Assembly (NCBI RefSeq): GCF_000007345.1
Contig: NC_003552.1
Location: forward strand, 3,596,001-3,660,000
Length of the DNA stretch: 64,000 nucleotides
DNA from: Methanosarcina acetivorans C2A
GTDB taxonomy: Archaea > Halobacteriota > Methanosarcinia > Methanosarcinales > Methanosarcinaceae
Reading direction: 5' to 3'
Below the pieces are notes generated by a model. The model was not told where the DNA came from. It saw only the letters and a program-made list of their open reading frames with translations, and ran no database searches. Numbering within the stretch: the stretch's first letter is position 1; every line of letters begins with the position of its first letter. A program made the position numbers and the translations under genes. Of this stretch, positions 27,874 through 36,436 are shown piece by piece.

Positions 27874-28821
27874 ATGTGGAAATTTGTACCATGTAGAATG
27901 ACGTCTTTTCTTAATATTTCATGTGAAACGGGAAGTGAAAAAGCACATGAATACTTAATTCCCTGTTACATAATTGGAATAACTGCGATTGTCTGCGCAG
28001 CAACTCTGGTTTTAATCGTTTTTCTCGGACCCGTTGGCCAGGGAATAATTCAATATAGAACCTCTCAATCCGGCATATGGCAGACCTCCGAGCAGGACCT
28101 TGCAAATCTGGCACTGATTGCGCCGATACTGCTAATTGGCGGAATTTTATGTCTGGCCGGAAAGACCGGCTCGAAATACCTCTTGATACTTACACCGATA
28201 ACATTAATGTATACAGGGCTTTCCGTGGAGATTGGGCAGGAATGGAGCAATTCGGCCTACAGCGGCAATGTTGAGAGTTACTGGTGGCTTTTTGGAATAC
28301 TTGTTATAGGCGGACTTATCCTGCTTTTGGGTAGCCTATCCATGTTTACCGAAACAGATGCCCCTGACTTCAAACCAGGAGGTCTGCGAATCTACGTGGG
28401 CCTAATGACCGTATTCTTCCTGCTCTTTGCAGTGATGTGGATATCTCAAATCCAACAGGTTACATCTACTGGAGACCTTCCCGATGGCTCATACAAAGAG
28501 GCTCCAACTGTCTTCTGGGTCATCAGGTATCTTGACCTCGGAATAAGTATTCCCTTAGGTTTCCTTGCGCTATTCCTGATGCTTTCAAAACCAAAAAAGG
28601 CATATTCGCTACTGCTCCTGTTCTTCGGGTTCTTCATTACCACCGGAACTGCTGTAGATATGATGGCCATAGTTCAGGTCCTGAACGGGGATACGGAGAC
28701 AGCAAAAGAAGGACTCGTTATATTTCCCATACTCACAGCTTTTTCCTATGGAGGTCTCCTCTATCTTATTAAAGATAAAATTCGTCGAAGTGTAGTCAGA
28801 AGCTCAGATAACCAGAACTGA
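27874..28821 (+). CDS. Multi-pass membrane protein, unknown function
   Basis: About eight hydrophobic helices spread over 315 residues (for example IIGITAIVCAATLVLIVFLGPVG, LALIAPILLIGGILCLAG, IYVGLMTVFFLLFAVMW). Short soluble loops, no catalytic motif recognised. AGAGAGGAC lies before the ATG. It could be a sensor or transporter; I recognise no family. Confidence 0.7.
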   Translation: MWKFVPCRMTSFLNISCETGSEKAHEYLIPCYIIGITAIVCAATLVLIVFLGPVGQGIIQYRTSQSGIWQTSEQDLANLALIAPILLIGGILCLAGKTGSKYLLILTPITLMYTGLSVEIGQEWSNSAYSGNVESYWWLFGILVIGGLILLLGSLSMFTETDAPDFKPGGLRIYVGLMTVFFLLFAVMWISQIQQVTSTGDLPDGSYKEAPTVFWVIRYLDLGISIPLGFLALFLMLSKPKKAYSLLLLFFGFFITTGTAVDMMAIVQVLNGDTETAKEGLVIFPILTAFSYGGLLYLIKDKIRRSVVRSSDNQN

Positions 28822-28921
28822 CTATATCGGACTAACCTCTATTGCGGTACGGAATCGAGAAAAAAGATTCAATCGTTTAAGCCCTGTAATTTGATATCCA
28901 CTTAATCTTTTTCTGTTATTT

Positions 28922-29482
28922 TTACTGGTCTTTAATATATTCAAAGGTCCAGATCGGAGTCCCTTTTACTTCTCCCTTTTCAAGGTGTTCCAGCTCATGA
29001 GCTGCGCTATATGCCGGAGTGCCTTTCAGTAATATCTTTTTTTTGTTCAGTTCCCTGATTCGGATCTCCTTCAGGCCAGGATTTACCTCTGCAAGTAGCA
29101 TCCTTTTTGCCCGGAGGGTTATGCGGTAAGGGCGTTCGACCAGTTCTCTTTCTTTTCTTTCCCCGCATTTCTCCAGCCTGAAGATTACTCCTTCCCCTTT
29201 TATGATTTCGGGATTGATAAAAAGATATATCTTTTCCAGTGTATAGCCGGCTCTGTTTTCCTCATCATAATAGGTGATTACGTCCTTTACTGCAATGCTT
29301 TTTGCCTCTTCGGTGGCGTAACTCCACGAGCCTCCCGCTTTCAGTGAAAGTAGAAAAGGAAGAAACAGATCTCCCTGGATTCCAAAGCTGGAAATCAGAT
29401 TTTTTTCAAGGGCTGAAAATCTGAAGATTGCCCGAATTTCTTCAGCATCCATATTTGCATCTTCTCCATTATCCATATTCAC
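28922..29482 (-). CDS. Hypothetical protein
   Basis: About 186 residues, mixed alpha/beta, no signal peptide or membrane segment. A recurring RLEKCGERKERELVERPYRITLRAKRMLL segment is basic; the C-terminus reads AAHELEHLEKGEVKGTPIWTF. AGGAG is 5 nt before GTG at 29482, preferred to the codons ahead of it. Divergent from tetR with a 190-bp spacer, so tetR's operators might influence it too. No family recognised. Confidence 0.65.
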   Translation of the reverse strand: MNMDNGEDANMDAEEIRAIFRFSALEKNLISSFGIQGDLFLPFLLSLKAGGSWSYATEEAKSIAVKDVITYYDEENRAGYTLEKIYLFINPEIIKGEGVIFRLEKCGERKERELVERPYRITLRAKRMLLAEVNPGLKEIRIRELNKKKILLKGTPAYSAAHELEHLEKGEVKGTPIWTFEYIKDQ

Positions 29483-29587
29483 CATCACTCCTAAGAGGGT
29501 GAATCTCGAAGCCTATTTAATGTTTCTTTCTTGCTGAAAAATGTCGAAATTTTCTATTGAAGCTCTGCATTTTGACAGAATACAAAT

Positions 29588-29653
29588 GTTTATATCCAAT
29601 TCTAACTAAAAGTTATAATTGTAACTATTAGTTAGTAAAATAACTCCTAGTTA
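29588..29653 (+). promoter_or_regulatory. TATA box and three-site TetR operator array
   Basis: TTTATATC at 29589-29596 is a TATA element. It is followed by three copies of the palindrome TAACT-N3-AGTTA at 29603-29615, 29622-29634 and 29641-29653, spaced exactly 19 bp apart (about two helical turns, same face). The centres are AAA, ATT and CCT, while all 30 arm bases are perfect. Transcription should start about 29615-29620, inside the array, so a bound dimer would block initiation. Upstream of a tetR gene this is almost certainly its own operator. Confidence 0.9.
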
Positions 29654-29672
29654 GTTTTTCTCGGTGATAGAA

Positions 29673-30353
29673 GTGTCTATGAAAGAAATAAGGGAGCAGG
29701 AAAAAGAGCAGAGACGCAATTATATTCTTGACGCGGCGGAAAAATTGTTTTTCTCCAGGGGTTATGATGGCGTTTCAATGGACGATATCGCAAACGAGGT
29801 AGAATTCAACAAAGCGACACTTTATCTTTATTTTAAGAATAAAGAGTCGCTTTTTTTCACTGTTGTCCTGCGCGGAAAAAGAATCCTGAATTCCATGGTT
29901 GAAGAAGGTATTAAAAATTGCAAAACAAGCATCGAGGTCCTGGACACGATTGGAAAAGAGTACTTTTAGTTCATAGGTGAGTACCCCGATTATAGTCGGA
30001 TGTACTCATATTTCCATTCGGGAAGGTTCAACCTGGAAGATAGCGAAGATATGGATGAGGTTGCAAAGGAGATTCTCAAGCTGGACCATGATATAATCGC
30101 AATAACGCGCAACGCGATAAAGTCGGGAATCGATGAAGGCTTGATCCGGAGCGATGTCGACCCTGTCGAAATGACCGTTTTCTTGAACCTGATTGCCAAA
30201 GGTCTTACAGAAATGAGTCCCAGATTTAAGAAAGTACTGGAGAAACGGGGAATTACTCAACATCAGTTTTTCGCAGACGCCGCTGATTTCATGCACCACA
30301 TGCTCATGAACCCGGACAGGTGGATAAAAACTAAAAGTGATGTGTCTGATTGA
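29673..30353 (+). CDS. TetR-family regulator with in-frame UAG
   Basis: The N-terminus is a standard TetR helix-turn-helix: RRNYILDAAEKLFFSRGYDGVSMDDIANEVEFNKATLYLYFKNKE-type signature. At 29967-29969 the frame meets UAG right after KEYF. It continues without a break for 128 codons with typical ligand-domain sequence (FIGEYPDYSRMYSYF... to DRWIKTKSDVSD) and TGA at 30353. Family members usually have a charged residue at the UAG position. Options are pyrrolysine readthrough, a truncated 100-residue DNA-binding form, or recent inactivation. GTG at 29673 lies 5 nt after GGTGAT. The operator array is immediately upstream and two methyltransferases downstream. Confidence 0.85.
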
Positions 30354-30392
30354 ACTTATTTTTAATGGAAATTTTCACAGGACGGACCATAA

Positions 30393-31313
30393 ATGCAAGA
30401 ACCAACAAACTTCACAGCTTCAGGTGAAGTAACCATGAAAAGAAAAGGACCCAGCAATATGGCTGAGAGAATCGCGCTTATCAGAGCAGGTGAATCGAGA
30501 AAGCCTGAAGATGAACGCATCTGTTACGATCCCTATGCCATCCGCTTCATCAGCCCGGAAATACTGGAATTTGCGGCCCGTAATCCGGAAAAGTACAAAG
30601 CAGAAATTGAACGGCTGGAGCAGCTCTTTCCCGGATTGGCGAACTCGGCAGTTGCCAGGGTCAGGTATTTCGACGACGTTGTAAAAGCGTCTGCTGATGA
30701 TGGTCTCGAGCAGCTGGTAATCCTGGGTGCAGGTTATGACACCCGTGCCTATCGGATTGAGGGGCTGAAAAACATCAAAGTTTTCGAAGTGGACCACCCT
30801 GACACCCAGCGTGTGAAAATAGAGAAGGTCAGGGAGGTCTTCGGTTCTCTCCCAGGTCACGTCACATACGTTCCTCTCGATCTGGAGTTTGATAAACTCG
30901 GCCAGCAGCTAACAGAGTGCGGATATGACAGATCCCGAAAGACCCTTTTTGTCATGGAAGGGCTGGTAATGTACCTCCGGCCCGAGACAATGGATGAGAT
31001 ATTGTCTTTTATCGCGCATAATTCTGGTAAAGGAAGTGCCGTTATTTTCGACTACGGAGTTTTCAGATCTTCAGATGCCGGAGAGACTGCACCGGAAGCG
31101 GGCAAAAACATCCGAAATTTCACTAAAAAACGGGGGGAACCCCTTAAATTCCTAATCAGAGACGGAGAAGTCGAAACATTCCTTTCCGAAAGGGGATTTT
31201 CCAGAATCCAGAACATGACCAGCAAGGACTATAAAAAGGCATATTTTTGCGGAAAAAACGAGGGCCGGGTAGTTAGCAGCTTGATCTCGTTTGCCTATGC
31301 GCTGGTCAGGTAA
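30393..31313 (+). CDS. LCMT-type (TIGR00027-like) SAM methyltransferase, copy 1
   Basis: Typical leucine-carboxyl-methyltransferase-like protein: RVRYFDDVV, then motif I VILGAGYDTRAYRIEGL, acidic motif II VFEVDHPDTQRVK, and LFVMEGLVMYL. About 306 residues, normal for the family. Members O-methylate small-molecule or peptide carboxylates; the substrate here is unknown. It begins 40 bp after tetR's stop and so probably shares the operator-controlled transcript. It is about 60% similar by eye to the next gene, indicating tandem duplication. Confidence 0.88.
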   Translation: MQEPTNFTASGEVTMKRKGPSNMAERIALIRAGESRKPEDERICYDPYAIRFISPEILEFAARNPEKYKAEIERLEQLFPGLANSAVARVRYFDDVVKASADDGLEQLVILGAGYDTRAYRIEGLKNIKVFEVDHPDTQRVKIEKVREVFGSLPGHVTYVPLDLEFDKLGQQLTECGYDRSRKTLFVMEGLVMYLRPETMDEILSFIAHNSGKGSAVIFDYGVFRSSDAGETAPEAGKNIRNFTKKRGEPLKFLIRDGEVETFLSERGFSRIQNMTSKDYKKAYFCGKNEGRVVSSLISFAYALVR

Positions 31314-31383
31314 ATCAAAAACAACCGAATCAAAAACAACCTTAAATCTTTCTGAAATTTATGTGAGAAGAGGTGAGCATGCA

Positions 31384-32304
31384 ATGCAAGAACCGGAAAT
31401 TTCCACGACTTCAAATGAAACGCACACAAAGAGAAAAGGACCCAGTAAAATGGCTGAGGGAATTACCCTCCACCGAGTCGATGAATCAAATAAGTCCGAA
31501 GAAGAACGGATATTTTATGATCCGTATGCCGTTCATTTTGTTAACCCTGCGATTCTGGAATATGCAGCAAAATATCCCGAACAGGCAAAAGCAGCAGTGG
31601 AGCAGATGGAGCGTCTTTTCCCGGGTCTCGGCAATTCTATTCGGGACAGAGTCAGATACTTTGACGATTTTGTCAGGGCAGCAGTCGATGAAGGGCTTCG
31701 TCAACTGGTCGTCCTTGGCGCGGGATATGATACCAGGGCGTACAGGATTGAAGGGCTGAAAGGGAAAGTCAGGGTTTTCGAAGTGGACCACCCGGATACT
31801 CAGAGTGTAAAAATCGAAAAGGTCGAAGAAATCTTTGGTTCCCTGCCGGACCACGTTATCTATGTGCCGGTTGATTTCGAAACCGACAACTTTGGCGAAA
31901 AGCTTGCTGCGCAGGGATACGACAGGTCGCTGAAAACTCTTTTCCTTCTGGAAGGGCTCATTATGTATATCTCTCCCGAGGCCATTGATGAGACGTTATC
32001 CTTTATCGCAAAAAATTCGGAGAAGGGCAGTGCTATCCTGTTTGATTACTACCCTGAGTCCGTTGTTGACGGGACATGCGAACTGGAAGCGGGGAAAAAC
32101 ATCCGGAATTATACGAAACAACAGGGAGAACCCCTTCAGTTCGGGATCAGGGAAGGAATGGTCGAGGCTTTTCTTGGTGAAAGGGGATTTTCCGGAGTTC
32201 AGAACGTGACTGCTGAGGAGTACAGGAAAATGTACTTCCATGGGATAAATAAAGATAGGGAAGTATGCGATCTTTTATTCTTTGCTCACGCAGTGATCGA
32301 ATAA
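31384..32304 (+). CDS. LCMT-type SAM methyltransferase, copy 2
   Basis: Paralogue of the preceding gene with the same layout: RVRYFDDFV, VVLGAGYDTRAYRIEGL, VFEVDHPDTQSVK, LFLLEGLIMYI. ATG at 31384 is 6 nt after GAGGTGA and its first residues (MQEPE) match copy 1 (MQEPT), so the longer frame from 31291 is rejected. A direct repeat AATCAAAAACAACC occurs twice in the 70-bp gap. Retention of motif I in both copies suggests both are active. Confidence 0.88.
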   Translation: MQEPEISTTSNETHTKRKGPSKMAEGITLHRVDESNKSEEERIFYDPYAVHFVNPAILEYAAKYPEQAKAAVEQMERLFPGLGNSIRDRVRYFDDFVRAAVDEGLRQLVVLGAGYDTRAYRIEGLKGKVRVFEVDHPDTQSVKIEKVEEIFGSLPDHVIYVPVDFETDNFGEKLAAQGYDRSLKTLFLLEGLIMYISPEAIDETLSFIAKNSEKGSAILFDYYPESVVDGTCELEAGKNIRNYTKQQGEPLQFGIREGMVEAFLGERGFSGVQNVTAEEYRKMYFHGINKDREVCDLLFFAHAVIE

Positions 32305-32737
32305 ATTGAACATTTTCAAGCATTTAGCATCGTCGATGGCGGTATCTTCTGTACCATAACGATATCTGGTGATCGTACTGGCATGAGTAAACTTAATGGC
32401 CGGGTTGAGGAGCGTTTAAAATAATTTTCAAGATTATGAGCTATTTGTACGGAAGGATGAAAGGTCCTAGAAAAGATAGAAGAATATGCCAGATGCCATA
32501 GTATAACGATTATAAAGCCGGAGGTCATGGAAAAAGTGGGGGCTAATAAATGTTGACTTCGCCACTGTGCTCCGCTAAAAGGGTCTGATGCAACCCTTAT
32601 TTTGGCAAAAATCGGTCAATGAAGGAAAAAGCCGGGAAGATTGGATTGAGCACCCTTCAGATAAAAGCTGTAGAATCTCTTAAAGAGGAAGGCCAGATCA
32701 CTAATGAAGAATAGTTCGAAGGTTGGCGGGGACAGAC
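32305..32737 (+). pseudogene. Decayed coding remnants, unknown gene(s)
   Basis: Short in-frame pieces remain: GGIFCTITISGDRTGMSKLNGR followed by a stop (about 32338-32424, ACT-domain-like in feel), and EKIEEYARCHSITIIKPEVMEKVG (about 32471-32556). The piece 32619-32714 reads MKEKAGKIGLSTLQIKAVES to a UAG, and reading through gives FEGWRGQT and TGA at 32741. That TGA overlaps the next gene's ATG as ATGA, as expected for a real upstream gene end. No family identified. Confidence 0.45.
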
Positions 32738-33501
32738 ATGACATTCGAAAAGTTTATTCAAAAACTGGACTCCGGGAGATGGCTTAACTATGTCAGAGAT
32801 TAATTTAAATCCAGGGCTTTTACGTATGCAGATAACGCATTGGTTCAAAAGTCAGTTTCCGAAGTTATTCTGAACTTATTGTCAATTCAACCGGGAAAGA
32901 TGTCCTTGATATAGGCGGTGTGCCAGGTCACATCACAAAAAACTCGCACATATTACAGAAGGAACTGTGATGGGCATCGATATTTCTCAAGGTATGATAG
33001 AGCAAGCAGTAAGCTCCAATCAAGGATTTCTTAGTTTAAGATATTCTGTCATGGATGCTGAAAATTTAGAGCTACCTATTAACTTTGACGTTATTGTTTG
33101 TAATTCGAGTTTCCAGTGGTTTCAAAAACCAGAAAAGGTGTTAATGCGTTGTTTTAATGTGCTTAGGCAGGGGGGAGAATCGGAGTACAGGCTCCCGATA
33201 CCTAGTTGTATTGTCCGAACTTTGTTGCAGCGAGAGAGAAAATCCGTACGCATCCGTTTACACGAGAGATTTTTAAATACATTGAAAGTTCACAGCGTTT
33301 CTTCGAAAGCAAAGAGGAATACGAACAGCTATTCAGTAGTTACGGATTTGATATTATGTATAGCGAACTTCGGGATGAATCAAACCTCTTCTCTTTTGAA
33401 CAGGCGTATAAGATTTATCAATCAGAGCCGAAAATGGTTATTTGAATCAGTCTTATTACACCGTAACTTTTACAGGCGACTATATAAATTCCATTAGTTA
33501 G
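32738..33501 (+). pseudogene. BioC-like SAM methyltransferase, multiply disrupted
   Basis: Pieces in order are MTFEKFIQKLDSGRWLNYVRD, TAA, FKSRAFTYADNALVQKSVSEV, then after a frameshift DVLDIGGVPGHITKKLAHITEG (motif I), MGIDISQGMIEQAVSSN, VIVCNSSFQWFQKPEKVL, another shift, REIFKYIESSQRFFESKEEY, and after a third shift NGYLNQSYYTVTFTGDYINS. This matches malonyl-ACP O-methyltransferase/BioC-type proteins. One in-frame stop and at least three frameshifts make it dead. Confidence 0.85.
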
Positions 33502-33583
33502 TTGAAGAGGTTATTGATGGACAATCAGATGACTCAGGCATGATTTATTTAAAATTCAAAAAAATCTATATAATAGCTAAAAG

Positions 33584-33728
33584 GCAATGAATGTTAAAAA
33601 GCAATGAATGTTAAAAAGCAATGAATGTTAAAAAGCAATGAATGTTAAAAAGCAATGAACGCTAAAGACAATGAATGCTAAAAAGCAATGAATGCTAAAG
33701 ACAATGAACTCTAAAGACAATGAAAGTT
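33584..33728. repeat. 17-bp tandem array (GCAATGAATGTTAAAAA)
   Basis: About nine units, the first four identical and 17 bp, later ones 16-17 bp with ACAATGAA/CTAAAG variants. It abuts the 3' end of the following minus-strand methyltransferase (stop at 33729). Confidence 0.9.
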
Positions 33729-34406
33729 TCAGCAAATATTCAGCATCGTATTTCCGCCCCGTTGGAACTCGTATGCCACCTTTACTTCCTCCACATCCCG
33801 CTTTTCCTCCCTTAAGAAATCAATAACAGTATCAACATATGTCGATCGGCTGGCGTTTACGTCCAGCAGCGGAAATATTCGGACTTCATTCGAAACCCTG
33901 CACAACTCCTCAAGCGCCCTCAGGTGAAACTCCAGCGACAGGTTATCCGTATAGAGGAACAGGAAATGCGAGCAAAGTGCCAGATCGAATTCTTTGTTAC
34001 CAAAAGGCAGTGAAGGCAGTTCACCCGGTATGTATCTCTTCTGCATCATTCCTTTTGGGAAATCTTTCAGAAATTTTTCCATAGCCGACATCCTGACCCT
34101 TCCGAGCTCCTCAACTGAGCCGATTTCTTGCCAGACGAACTGATCCCGATTTTTCCTTGTCTGGTCAATTATATCGTCATAGGTTTCACTGATTTTCTGC
34201 ATGATCCGGTCAGCGCTGAAATAATAGATCGGGTCGACAGATATGATATTTCCACCTCGCTCTGTAAGCTCTACGTTGAAGCTTGCCGGACCGTCCCCAC
34301 AGCCCAGAATCTTTCGCTTTAGGTCGGCAGGGGTCAGGCTAAACATCCTCACATACTCGTCGAAAGACCTGCCCCAGGGCTTGATGCCATGATATTCAAT
34401 TGTCAT
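33729..34406 (-). CDS. SAM-dependent methyltransferase-like protein
   Basis: The 225-residue protein starts MTIEYHGIKPWGRSFDEY, then KILGCGDGPASFNVEL (motif I), ISVDPIYYF, and LPFGNKEFDLALCSHFLFLY (motif IV-like) and LRALEELCRVSNEVRIFPLL. The substrate is unknown. A longer frame to 34514 crosses the promoter and the IS110 gene's end and is rejected. TTTATATAT (34441-34449) lies 35-43 nt upstream and direct GTACAC repeats sit between it and the start, so the transcript is nearly leaderless. Confidence 0.78.
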   Translation of the reverse strand: MTIEYHGIKPWGRSFDEYVRMFSLTPADLKRKILGCGDGPASFNVELTERGGNIISVDPIYYFSADRIMQKISETYDDIIDQTRKNRDQFVWQEIGSVEELGRVRMSAMEKFLKDFPKGMMQKRYIPGELPSLPFGNKEFDLALCSHFLFLYTDNLSLEFHLRALEELCRVSNEVRIFPLLDVNASRSTYVDTVIDFLREEKRDVEEVKVAYEFQRGGNTMLNIC

Positions 34407-34482
34407 AATGTGTACCATATAGCACATAAGTGTACAACAAATATATAAATTATTAGCATGAAAGTATATGAGGAGATCTTCC

Positions 34483-35727
34483 TCACGTACTCTCTTTTTC
34501 GTCATTTCTCGCAATTACGTATATTTCACTCATTATTTTGATCCTTTCATCAACTGAGAACATCTCAGTCTCAACTATCTTTCTCTTTTGAATTTCTCCC
34601 TTTTTATATCCAGTTTCATCTTCATACATCTCCTCTTTTGTAATCAAATGCCAGATAATTGTTGCAATTTTTCTTGCTAGGGCGATAATCGCCTTTGAAT
34701 GTCCAATCGACTTCTTTTTTCTGTTGAAAAATTCTTTTAACCTGCTATTTTTCGTTCTTGCTGCTGCCTGGGCAATCTGTGTTAGGATCCACCTTGCTTC
34801 CTTAGATCCTCTCTTAGTGATTCTACCGTTATGGTATTTATCCGCTGATTGGTACACCTTCGGAACTAGGCCAAGCCATGAAGCAAGCTTATCTCCTGAA
34901 GAAAAATCTTTGAAATCGCCTATTTCAGCAGTAAGAGTTGCTGCTCCAAGTTCTCCTATTCCTGGAACAGACATTAAAATTTCCATTTCTTGCTTATGAT
35001 TTTTATAAGCATAATTGAAAATTTCTTTTTCCAAAATTTTGATTTCATTGTCAAGATGCTTTATGATATCCAAACAGATTTGAAGCCTGAATGCAGTATC
35101 TTGAGAGATTTCTCTGTCCAGAATTTCCCTTATCTGCTTACTTTTCTTACGAACATTTGGAGAAAGGTTTGCAATAATCTGGTCAACGCTTTTACCTGAA
35201 CAAATTCCTGATAGAATTGCTCTACCACTCTTACCAAAAATATCTGTTAGCACATTCTTCAGACTAAACATTTCAGGTGCGAGTATGGCGTGAGCTTCAT
35301 TTTTTATATCTGTTCTTTTTTGTACAAGGTTATGGCGAAGCCGAATACATGAACGAAATGTTCTATGGTTTTTTGGGAAAACTCTTGATGGTTGAACCAT
35401 ATTATTCAATGCAAGTTGTGCGATGAATTCGGAATCGATCTTATCTGTTTTTTTGTGTGTAAACGCCTTCATATCTCGGGCATTTCCAACTATAACAGGT
35501 AGATGTTTTATCAACGCATCATAAATCGGAACCCAAAAGTCACTCGTTGATTCACAGGCAACAACGTCACAGTTCTCTGAGATAACCCAGTTTTTAAAAG
35601 CTAATATTTCGTCAGGGGTTCTATAGAAATGTTGTTGCTGTTTTTCACCAGATCTACTGAGGATTGTAGCAATGAAAAAGAGTTTGTGAATGTCTAAACC
35701 ACAAGCTTTGTTTATAACCTCAACCAA
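34483..35727 (-). CDS. IS110-family transposase
   Basis: N-terminal RuvC-like DEDD domain (GLDIHKLFFIATI, CESTSDFW, DKIDSEFIAQLA) and C-terminal Tnp_IS116/IS110 domain (LMSVPGIGELGAATLTAEIGD, LASWLGLVPKV, SKEARWILTQIA). At 414 residues it is full length. TTG at 35727 follows GGTGAT. IS110 recombinases use an RNA from the element's noncoding end to choose donor and target; see the adjacent candidate. The element sits next to the methyltransferase promoter. Exact ends were not determined. Confidence 0.92.
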   Translation of the reverse strand: MVEVINKACGLDIHKLFFIATILSRSGEKQQQHFYRTPDEILAFKNWVISENCDVVACESTSDFWVPIYDALIKHLPVIVGNARDMKAFTHKKTDKIDSEFIAQLALNNMVQPSRVFPKNHRTFRSCIRLRHNLVQKRTDIKNEAHAILAPEMFSLKNVLTDIFGKSGRAILSGICSGKSVDQIIANLSPNVRKKSKQIREILDREISQDTAFRLQICLDIIKHLDNEIKILEKEIFNYAYKNHKQEMEILMSVPGIGELGAATLTAEIGDFKDFSSGDKLASWLGLVPKVYQSADKYHNGRITKRGSKEARWILTQIAQAAARTKNSRLKEFFNRKKKSIGHSKAIIALARKIATIIWHLITKEEMYEDETGYKKGEIQKRKIVETEMFSVDERIKIMSEIYVIARNDEKEST

Positions 35728-35880
35728 TTTAGATCACCAAATTAGATCACCAAATTAATTTGGGCAGTAGAATTGCCTCAAAGGCCAATTTAGCATCCGT
35801 GATCAAAGTCACATTTGAGCCTTCGATGGCAATTCACTGGTTAGTTTTATCACGGCTTCGAAGAACCAAAATAAGTACAA
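35728..35880 (-). ncRNA. Candidate bridge/seeker RNA of the IS110 element
   Basis: The noncoding stretch 5' of the transposase is the usual place of the IS110 guide RNA. It contains a 7-bp stem CCGTGAT (35797-35803)/ATCACGG (35849-35855) enclosing a small GCC-TTCGAT-GGC hairpin, and outside it GGCA/TGCC (35763-35777). Two tandem copies of AATTTGGTGATCT precede the start codon. Position is known from the family; the RNA itself is inference. Confidence 0.4.
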
Positions 35881-36436
35881 CCTTACTGCCAAAGAGAATG
35901 ATGAGGTTGATCGATAAAAAGGGAAGGAAAAAAAACTACTTTCATTTCTTTGTGCATGTTATTCGAAGAATTTCATATGCGTTTTATTTAATTAGTGAAA
36001 GGAAATATGACATGAAGAAAGTACCTTACTGCAAAATACAGATAACCTGTTCATTTGTACATTGAGAATTAATGATCAAACAAATACCTAAATTTCCAAA
36101 CTCTGGTACGAAAAAGACCTGTTAGTTCACCTGTTAGTTCTTTAATCGTTTTTTCACTTAATGGTTTTTTTTGCTTTATGGGATAACTTCTTAAAAATAG
36201 GGATTGAAAAATGCATTAAAAAATGCTTATGATTGGTTTGACAGGGCCATTACTACCTGAAATTGAAAACTGCCTGTTCATGACCGCTCGAACCGAATCA
36301 TTTTCCTTTATTTTTTAATGTGTAATGAATATCGGGAGTATGGAATAGGAATGTATGTAACCGGGTTTTAAACAGGCCGGAAAATAATGCACTGAAAAAT
36401 TATACCATTGCACCCATTCCGTACACCTTTTTCCGG
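35881..36436. other. Intergenic right of IS110
   Basis: Contains the outer end of the IS somewhere before about 35960 and AT-rich sequence with repeated CTGTTAGTTC (36118-36144). No gene accepted. Confidence 0.4.

Noticed and set aside
34407-34514. N-terminal extension of the methyltransferase at 33729
   Set aside because: Crosses its TATA box and the IS110 gene end; the internal ATG at 34406 fits the domain.
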